Shown here: one piece after another, positions 57,526 to 64,000 of the stretch
Layout: every line of letters starts with the position of its first letter
Position numbering within the stretch: position 1 is the stretch's first letter
From: Citrobacter youngae ATCC 29220
GTDB taxonomy: Bacteria > Pseudomonadota > Gammaproteobacteria > Enterobacterales > Enterobacteriaceae
Assembly: GCF_000155975.1 (NCBI RefSeq)
Contig: NZ_GG730299.1
Span: forward strand, 1,024,634-1,088,633
DNA: 64,000 nt
Reading direction: 5' to 3'
Position numbers and translations under genes: made by a program
The notes under the pieces: model-generated
The model's input: the letters and a program-made list of their open reading frames with translations, nothing else
Databases searched by the model: none
What the model was told of the DNA's origin: nothing

Positions 57526-57902
57526 CCGAAGATGAGGCTCTTCAAAGCGGTTTGCTGCGACACACGCTGGCAAGCTGGCGCTTCATCCTGCTTTTTTCCC
57601 TTCCGCCGATGGCGTGGGTGCTCTTTGTCGCGCAGCCAGGAATACTGCGAGCCGTTATCGCACTGTTGTGCGCCGTAGTCTGGTTTGGCTGTTGGCGATT
57701 ATGGCTCGACGAACGCTATTTTTCGCTGGTCACGGCAGAAAACGATACGCAGGCTGGAGAGGCGCTGTGCTTTATCTGGCGACGTGAGCGGCTGAAAACG
57801 CTAACGCTGGTTGACCGCCAGGCAGGCGCATTGAAACAGTGTCGGCATACGCTTTGTCTGGTTGCTGCTCTGTGGGCCGTCTGGCTGGTGCTGTTGGTGT
57901 AG
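57501..57902 (+). CDS. Hypothetical membrane protein at the end of the ynb operon
   Basis: Protein of 133 residues with two adjacent hydrophobic helices (about 28-66) and a third at the C-terminus (about 117-133). A charged loop ([20 protein letters not shown], mostly polar) lies between. No family is recognised. It overlaps ynbD by 25 nt in another frame, so it is coupled to the operon and may support its enzymes. I know of no counterpart in the K-12 operon. Confidence 0.7.
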   Translation: MATESDNVTEDEALQSGLLRHTLASWRFILLFSLPPMAWVLFVAQPGILRAVIALLCAVVWFGCWRLWLDERYFSLVTAENDTQAGEALCFIWRRERLKTLTLVDRQAGALKQCRHTLCLVAALWAVWLVLLV

Positions 57903-58000
57903 TATTCAGCAGGATTATTCATCGGCACCGCAATAGTTGCCACACGGCATCTAACTGGCGTTGATATAGTTCAACACCTGTCGCGTCGTGGGGTGAAATC

Positions 58001-58192
58001 ATGTGGCTTCTCAAGTGGTACGTCTGGAATCGTTGGGTATTCAAACTGTTAAGCCGGGATGTCGCGGAGCCGGAACAATTTTTGCTTCATTGCTGGGAAG
58101 AGAATCTGGCGAAGTGCAGGGAGTATGCAGCTATCTGGCGCGATATTAACCGCATTCACGGCAAGCAGGTCCGTGTGCGGGCAAAGAAGTAA
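58001..58192 (+). CDS. Hypothetical small basic, Trp-rich protein
   Basis: Sixty-three codons rich in Trp and basic residues (MWLLKWYVWNRWVFKLL, then FLLHCWEENLAKCREY and a basic end VRVRAKK). GGGGTG lies about seven bases before the ATG. It lies 98 nt after the previous gene on the same strand and ahead of the azoR terminator. No family is recognised; it could be spurious. Confidence 0.4.
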   Translation: MWLLKWYVWNRWVFKLLSRDVAEPEQFLLHCWEENLAKCREYAAIWRDINRIHGKQVRVRAKK

Positions 58193-58204
58193 ATGCCGGA
58201 AAAA

Positions 58205-58228
58205 CCCTCCCACCGGATGGTGAGAGGG
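58205..58228 (-). terminator. Intrinsic terminator of azoR
   Basis: A 10-bp stem with one mismatch (CCCTCCCACC with GGTGAGAGGG, loop GGAT); on the minus strand five Ts follow (plus-strand A run 58200-58204). Confidence 0.85.
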
Positions 58229-58235
58229 GGAATTA

Positions 58236-58853
<618 letters not shown>

Positions 58854-59043
58854 TTATGTGTTTGAAGGGGGGATGCCCCGTTGCTTGTTGACACTTTATT
58901 CACAATCACTGTCGCAGTGATAGCGCAATATATCGAATCCTATGTTCGAAATTATTGAACAACACATGAAAAGCCCCGATGTGGTACTCTATACCTATCA
59001 TCTAAAAGAGATTTAACCCAGCAGAGCACTGCCTTTTAACGCT

Positions 59044-62000
59044 ATGACAGAACAACAGAAATTAACCTTTAACATGTTGCAACAACAGCTGGACTCGCTG
59101 ATGCTGCGTGACAGACAGCGTTTTGCCCGCCGCCTGCACGGTGTGAAGAAGGTTAAAAATCCTGATGCACAACAGGCCATTTACCAGGAGATGGCGAAAG
59201 AGATCGAGCGGGCAGCCGGTAAAGTTGTGCTGCGTACAGCGGCGCGCCCGGTCATCAGCTATCCGGAAAACCTGCCTGTCAGCCAGAAAAAACAGGACAT
59301 TCTGGAAGCCATTCGCGACCATCAGGTGGTGATTGTCGCCGGTGAGACCGGTTCAGGTAAAACCACCCAGCTACCGAAAATCTGTATGGACCTGGGGCGC
59401 GGGGTGAAAGGGCTGATCGGCCATACCCAGCCGCGTCGTCTGGCGGCGCGTACCGTGGCGAACCGTATTGCGGAAGAGCTGCAAACCGAGCCGGGCGGCT
59501 GTATCGGCTATAAGGTCCGTTTTAGCGATCATGTCAGCGACAACACCATGGTTAAGCTGATGACGGACGGTATCCTGCTGGCGGAAATCCAGCAGGATCG
59601 GCTGCTGATGCAGTACGACACCATCATCATCGATGAAGCGCACGAACGTAGCCTGAATATCGACTTTCTGCTCGGTTATCTGAAAGAACTCCTGCCGCGC
59701 CGTCCGGATCTGAAAATTATCATCACTTCGGCGACCATTGACCCGGAGCGTTTTTCAAAGCATTTCAATAATGCGCCGATTATCGAAGTCTCCGGTCGAA
59801 CGTATCCGGTGGAAGTGCGCTATCGTCCGATTGTTGAAGACGCAGATGACACTGAGCGCGATCAGCTACAGGCGATTTTTGATGCCGTAGACGAATTAGG
59901 ACGTGAAAGTCAGGGCGATATACTGATCTTCATGAGCGGCGAGCGTGAAATCCGCGACACCGCTGATGCGCTGAATAAGCTGGATTTACGTCATACCGAA
60001 GTGCTGCCGCTGTATGCGCGCCTCTCCAACAGCGAGCAGAACCGGGTGTTTCAGTCGCACAGCGGTCGTCGTATCGTGCTGGCGACCAACGTGGCGGAAA
60101 CCTCGCTGACCGTACCGGGGATCAAATATGTGATTGATCCAGGGACTGCGCGCATCAGCCGCTACAGCTACCGTACTAAAGTCCAGCGCTTGCCAATTGA
60201 GCCGGTATCACAGGCCTCTGCCAACCAGCGTAAAGGGCGCTGCGGTCGCGTGTCGGAAGGGATCTGTATTCGTTTGTATTCGGAAGATGACTTCCTGTCG
60301 CGTCCGGAGTTTACCGACCCGGAGATCCTGCGTACTAACCTGGCGTCCGTCATTCTGCAAATGACGGCGCTGGGGCTGGGAGATATCGCGGCGTTCCCGT
60401 TTGTTGAAGCGCCGGATAAACGCAATATTCAGGACGGGGTGCGCCTGCTTGAAGAGCTGGGCGCGATAACCACTGATGAGCAGCAAACCGCCTATAAGCT
60501 GACGCCGTTGGGCCGTCAGCTGTCGCAACTGCCTGTGGATCCGCGTCTGGCGCGCATGGTGCTGGAAGCGCAAAAACATGGCTGTGTGCGTGAGGCGATG
60601 ATCATCACCTCGGCGCTGTCCATTCAGGATCCGCGCGAGCGTCCGATGGACAAACAGCAGGCTTCCGACGAGAAGCATCGCCGCTTCCACGACAAAGAGT
60701 CTGATTTCCTCGCCTTCGTGAACCTGTGGAACTATCTCGGCGAACAGCAAAAAGCGCTGTCGTCAAACCAGTTCCGCCGTCAGTGTAAAGTCGACTTTCT
60801 TAATTATCTGCGCGTGCGCGAATGGCAGGATATCTACACGCAGCTGCGCCAGGTGGTAAAAGAGCTGGGGATTCCGGTCAACAGCGAACCCGCTGAATAT
60901 CGGGAGATCCACGTCGCATTGCTGACCGGCTTACTGTCGCATATCGGGATGAAAGATGCCGATAAGCAGGAATTTACCGGGGCGCGTAACGCCCGTTTCT
61001 CGATATTTCCGGGTTCCGGTTTATTCAAGAAGCCGCCGAAATGGACGATGGTCGCCGAGCTGGTGGAAACCAGCCGCCTGTGGGGACGCATTGCCGCACG
61101 TATCGACCCGGAATGGGTGGAGCCGGTTGCGCAGCATCTGATCAAACGGTCATACAGCGAACCGCACTGGGAACGCGCGCAGGGCGCGGTAATGGCGACC
61201 GAAAAGGTCACCGTCTACGGCTTACCGATTGTTGCCGCCCGTAAGGTGAACTACAGCCAGATCGATCCGGCGCTGTCGCGTGAGCTGTTTATTCGTCATG
61301 CGCTGGTGGAAGGCGACTGGCAGACGCGGCATGCGTTTTTCCGTGACAACCTGAAGCTGCGGGCGGAGGTGGAAGAGTTAGAACACAAATCGCGCCGCCG
61401 CGACATCCTGGTTGATGATGAAACGCTGTTTGAATTTTACGACCAGCGCATCAGCCATGATGTGGTTTCTGCGCGTCACTTTGATAGCTGGTGGAAAAAA
61501 GTTTCCCGCGAGACCCCGGATCTGCTCAACTTTGAAAAGAGCATGCTTATCAAAGAGGGCGCGGAGAAAATCAGCAAGCTGGATTACCCGAACTTCTGGC
61601 ATCAGGGCAATCTCAAACTGCGTTTGAGCTACCAGTTCGAACCCGGCGCCGATGCGGATGGTGTGACCGTGCATATACCGCTCCCGCTATTAAACCAGGT
61701 CGATGAGAGCGGTTTTGAATGGCAGATCCCTGGCCTGCGTCGTGAACTGGTAATCGCCCTGATTAAGTCGTTGCCGAAACCGGTCCGACGTAACTTTGTG
61801 CCAGCGCCGAACTATGCGGAGGCGTTTTTAGGTCGCGTGACGCCGTTGGAACTGCCGCTGCTGGACGCGCTGGAGCGCGAACTGCGCCGGATGACCGGCG
61901 TTACCGTTGACCGTGAAGACTGGCACTGGGATCAGGTTCCCGATCACCTGAAAATCACCTTCCGGGTGGTGGATGATAAGAACAAGAAGCTGCAGGAAGG

Positions 62001-62946
62001 ACGTTCGCTGCAGGATCTGAAAGACGCGTTGAAGGGCAAGGTTCAGGAAACGCTGTCATCGGTGGCCGATGATGGTATCGAACAGAGCGGGCTGCATATC
62101 TGGAGCTTTGGTCAACTGCCGGAAAGCTATGAGCAAAAACGCGGCAACTATAAAGTAAAAGCGTGGCCAGCGCTGGTGGATGAGCGTGACAGCGTGGCCA
62201 TCAAACTGTTTGATAATCCGCTGGAACAACAGCAGGCCATGTGGTGCGGTTTACGCCGCCTGTTGCTGTTGAATATTCCTTCACCGATCAAATATTTACA
62301 CGAGAAGTTGCCCAACAAAGCCAAGCTGGGGCTGTATTTTAACCCGTATGGCAAAGTGCTGGATTTGATTGACGACTGCATCTCCTGTGGTGTGGATCGG
62401 TTGATCGACGCCCACGGTGGTCCCGTGTGGACGGAAGAGGGCTTTGCGGCGCTGCATGAGAAGGTGCGGGCCGAACTGAACGATACGGTGGTGGATATCG
62501 CGAAGCAGGTCGAACAGATCCTGACGGCGGTGTTTAATATCAACAAGCGTCTGAAAGGACGTGTGGATATGACCATGGCGTTAGGACTTTCGGATATCAA
62601 AGCGCAAATGAACGGACTGGTGTACCGCGGATTTGTCACCGGTAATGGCTTCAAACGTCTGGGCGATACGCTGCGTTATTTACAGGCTATTGAAAAGCGC
62701 CTGGAAAAACTGGCCATCGATCCGCACCGCGACCGTGCGCAGATGCTGAAAGTGGATAGCGTGCAGCAGGCCTGGCAGCAATGGTTCAATAAACTGCCGC
62801 CTGCGCGCCGTGAAGATGACGACGTCAAAGCGATCCGCTGGATGATAGAAGAGCTGCGCGTCAGCTACTTTGCCCAGCAGCTTGGTACGCCGTACCCTAT
62901 TTCAGATAAACGTATTCTGCAGGCGATGGAGCAGATTAGCGGCTGA
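59044..62946 (+). CDS. hrpA: ATP-dependent DEAH-box RNA helicase HrpA
   Basis: DExH/DEAH-box helicase of 1300 residues, the length of E. coli HrpA. Helicase motifs: GETGSGKTTQ (I, near residue 98), TQPRRLAART (Ia), DEAHERSLN (II), SATID (III), TNVAETSLT (V) and QRKGRCGR (VI). Helicase-associated and OB-fold domains follow, then the long C-terminal DUF3418 region with YKVKAWPALVDE. HrpA helps resolve stalled ribosomes and process fimbrial mRNA in E. coli. A strong terminator follows. Confidence 0.97.
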   Translation: MTEQQKLTFNMLQQQLDSLMLRDRQRFARRLHGVKKVKNPDAQQAIYQEMAKEIERAAGKVVLRTAARPVISYPENLPVSQKKQDILEAIRDHQVVIVAGETGSGKTTQLPKICMDLGRGVKGLIGHTQPRRLAARTVANRIAEELQTEPGGCIGYKVRFSDHVSDNTMVKLMTDGILLAEIQQDRLLMQYDTIIIDEAHERSLNIDFLLGYLKELLPRRPDLKIIITSATIDPERFSKHFNNAPIIEVSGRTYPVEVRYRPIVEDADDTERDQLQAIFDAVDELGRESQGDILIFMSGEREIRDTADALNKLDLRHTEVLPLYARLSNSEQNRVFQSHSGRRIVLATNVAETSLTVPGIKYVIDPGTARISRYSYRTKVQRLPIEPVSQASANQRKGRCGRVSEGICIRLYSEDDFLSRPEFTDPEILRTNLASVILQMTALGLGDIAAFPFVEAPDKRNIQDGVRLLEELGAITTDEQQTAYKLTPLGRQLSQLPVDPRLARMVLEAQKHGCVREAMIITSALSIQDPRERPMDKQQASDEKHRRFHDKESDFLAFVNLWNYLGEQQKALSSNQFRRQCKVDFLNYLRVREWQDIYTQLRQVVKELGIPVNSEPAEYREIHVALLTGLLSHIGMKDADKQEFTGARNARFSIFPGSGLFKKPPKWTMVAELVETSRLWGRIAARIDPEWVEPVAQHLIKRSYSEPHWERAQGAVMATEKVTVYGLPIVAARKVNYSQIDPALSRELFIRHALVEGDWQTRHAFFRDNLKLRAEVEELEHKSRRRDILVDDETLFEFYDQRISHDVVSARHFDSWWKKVSRETPDLLNFEKSMLIKEGAEKISKLDYPNFWHQGNLKLRLSYQFEPGADADGVTVHIPLPLLNQVDESGFEWQIPGLRRELVIALIKSLPKPVRRNFVPAPNYAEAFLGRVTPLELPLLDALERELRRMTGVTVDREDWHWDQVPDHLKITFRVVDDKNKKLQEGRSLQDLKDALKGKVQETLSSVADDGIEQSGLHIWSFGQLPESYEQKRGNYKVKAWPALVDERDSVAIKLFDNPLEQQQAMWCGLRRLLLLNIPSPIKYLHEKLPNKAKLGLYFNPYGKVLDLIDDCISCGVDRLIDAHGGPVWTEEGFAALHEKVRAELNDTVVDIAKQVEQILTAVFNINKRLKGRVDMTMALGLSDIKAQMNGLVYRGFVTGNGFKRLGDTLRYLQAIEKRLEKLAIDPHRDRAQMLKVDSVQQAWQQWFNKLPPARREDDDVKAIRWMIEELRVSYFAQQLGTPYPISDKRILQAMEQISG

Positions 62947-63474
62947 TAACGTTATTTATTTTTTTAGTCTTTAAGAAACCCGGTTAGCATAAGCGCCGGG
63001 TTTCTTTATAAATTCTGAAAAAATCCAGAGTTATATTTAATAAAATATATTGAGAGTATGCTGCCAGGGTCCAGATAGATAATGAGGATGTGGCGGTGGT
63101 ATTGCTGTTATAGTTATATATGTGAATGGCATACATTCAAATATTGAATGTTATTTCTGTTGGGCTGAGGGTTCAATGCTTAAAAAGCCTGTATTGTTAT
63201 GAATATATTTAATATCTCATGGGGTATTTGTCATGAAGACATTGTCATCGTTGGGCTGTTTATATTCAACTTTTATGATTAATTACATCATATAGTGTAG
63301 CGCATATGTTTAATTTCGCAATAATTCCTATGGGTTGCTTTTATGTATATTCGTATGTTGAATCTTATTCTACCCGCACATAAATATTAAGTTTAACGTT
63401 CAGAAGGTAAATAAAAATACCCACGATAGATTTCGGTATGAGCGTGTTTATTGTTTTACCTCAGGAGAGTTTTT
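62947..63474. other. AT-rich interval between hrpA and vgrG
   Basis: About 530 bp. After the hrpA terminator it is markedly AT-rich and without a credible gene, then ends in the ribosome site of vgrG. Such composition is typical of H-NS-bound regulatory DNA at the edge of an acquired region. In K-12, ydcF follows hrpA. Confidence 0.6.
62974..63005 (+). terminator. Intrinsic terminator of hrpA
   Basis: AGAAACCCGG and CCGGGTTTCT with a 12-nt loop, then TTATAA; 28 nt after the stop. Confidence 0.88.
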
Positions 63475-64000
63475 ATGCCAACAGGATTACGTTTCACACT
63501 GGAGGTGGACGGCCTGCCACCGGATGCGCTGGTCGTGGAGTCCTTTCACCTGAGCCAGTCCTTCTCCACGCTGTTCTCCCTCGATATTTCGCTGGTCAGC
63601 CAGCAGCTTCTCAGCATTGACTTCTCTCAGGTACTGGAAAATACAGCCCATCTTAAAATCTGGCAGGGCACGGAGATACAGCGCCGGGTGAACGGTATTG
63701 TGACCTGGTTTGAGCAGGGGGAAAACGACGGACACCAGATGCTGTACAGCATGAAAGTCCGCCCGCCGCTGTGGCGTGCCGGGCTGCGCCAGAACTCCCG
63801 TATTTTCCAGAATGAGGACATTAAAAGCATCCTGGGGACGATATTGCAGGAAAACGATGTGACGGACTGGAGTCCGCTGTTCAGCGAGGCGCATCCGGCG
63901 CGGGAATTCTGCGTGCAGTACGGTGAAACGGATTATGACTTTCTGGCGCGGATGGCCGCGGAGGAAGGGCTGTTCTTCTATGAAGAGCACTCGCCTGACA
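63475..64000 (+). CDS. vgrG: Type VI secretion spike protein VgrG, 3' end outside the window
   Basis: The first 175 codons of a VgrG (Gp27/Gp5-like) spike protein. The N-terminal half of the Gp27-like domain is recognisable: LRFTLEVDGLPPDAL, VESFHLSQSFSTLFSLDI, GIVTWFEQG, then VRPPLWRAGLRQNSRIFQ, shortened here, and the highly conserved ETDYDFLARMAAEEGLFFYEE. VgrG tips the T6SS tube and carries effectors. AGGAG lies eight bases before the ATG. The coding region is GC-rich although its leader is very AT-rich. Whether it belongs to a full T6SS cluster or is an orphan vgrG-effector module cannot be seen. Confidence 0.93.
   Translation, partial: MPTGLRFTLEVDGLPPDALVVESFHLSQSFSTLFSLDISLVSQQLLSIDFSQVLENTAHLKIWQGTEIQRRVNGIVTWFEQGENDGHQMLYSMKVRPPLWRAGLRQNSRIFQNEDIKSILGTILQENDVTDWSPLFSEAHPAREFCVQYGETDYDFLARMAAEEGLFFYEEHSPD

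Overview
The window is chromosomal DNA of a member of the Enterobacteriaceae close to Escherichia, Salmonella and Citrobacter. The backbone follows the E. coli K-12 order near 30 minutes: ycjG, mpaA, mppA, ynaI, ynaJ, uspE, fnr, ogt, smrA, dgcM, zntB, fnrS, dbpA, ttcA, uspF, ompN, micC, ydbK, hslJ, ldhA, ydbH, ynbE, ydbL, ynbABCD, azoR, hrpA. Most backbone proteins match the E. coli products in length and sequence as I remember them. A Citrobacter is my best guess, because dgcM and the ynb cluster are present while the accessory content differs from both E. coli and Salmonella. That is an inference; no database search was run.

Layout. 1-3300: end of ycjG, then mpaA and mppA (recycling of murein peptides). 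3458-15057: an accessory block between mppA and ynaI. It holds a B3/4-domain protein divergent from an XRE-cupin regulator, an aldo/keto reductase, a four-gene DMSO-reductase-like operon behind a perfect FNR site, a Cys-rich MarR regulator facing a small thioredoxin-like gene and a Rof-like Rho antiterminator, remnants of a DeoR regulator and a VOC protein, a carboxymuconolactone-decarboxylase-like protein and a zinc alcohol/aldehyde dehydrogenase. 15097-17629: ynaI, ynaJ, uspE. 17706-28566: a ~10.8 kb insertion between uspE and fnr carrying two convergent, paralogous autotransporters, the second broken by a 4-nt deletion; an imperfect 22-nt direct repeat brackets it. 28619-36903: fnr, ogt, smrA, two c-di-GMP enzymes, a chemoreceptor-like protein without a sensor domain, and zntB. 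36999-42437: sRNA fnrS, dbpA, ttcA with a remnant of a Rac-type integrase at its 5' side, uspF, a KTSC protein and porin ompN. 42664-48408: sRNA micC, pyruvate:flavodoxin oxidoreductase, ydbJ, hslJ, ldhA. 49045-57902: ydbH-ynbE-ydbL, then an enlarged ynb lipid-metabolism operon. 58236-62946: azoR and hrpA. 62947-64000: an AT-rich leader and the start of a type VI secretion vgrG, which breaks the K-12 hrpA-ydcF order.

Common themes. Anaerobic physiology is prominent: fnr itself, its sRNA fnrS, the FNR-box-driven molybdoenzyme operon, PFOR and LdhA. Envelope functions form the second theme: murein recycling, a mechanosensitive channel, a porin with its neighbouring porin-regulating sRNA, YdbH-type lipid transport and the ynb lipid cluster. 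The most unusual parts are the convergent autotransporter pair, the Cys-rich MarR/thioredoxin/Rof module and the enlarged ynb cluster.
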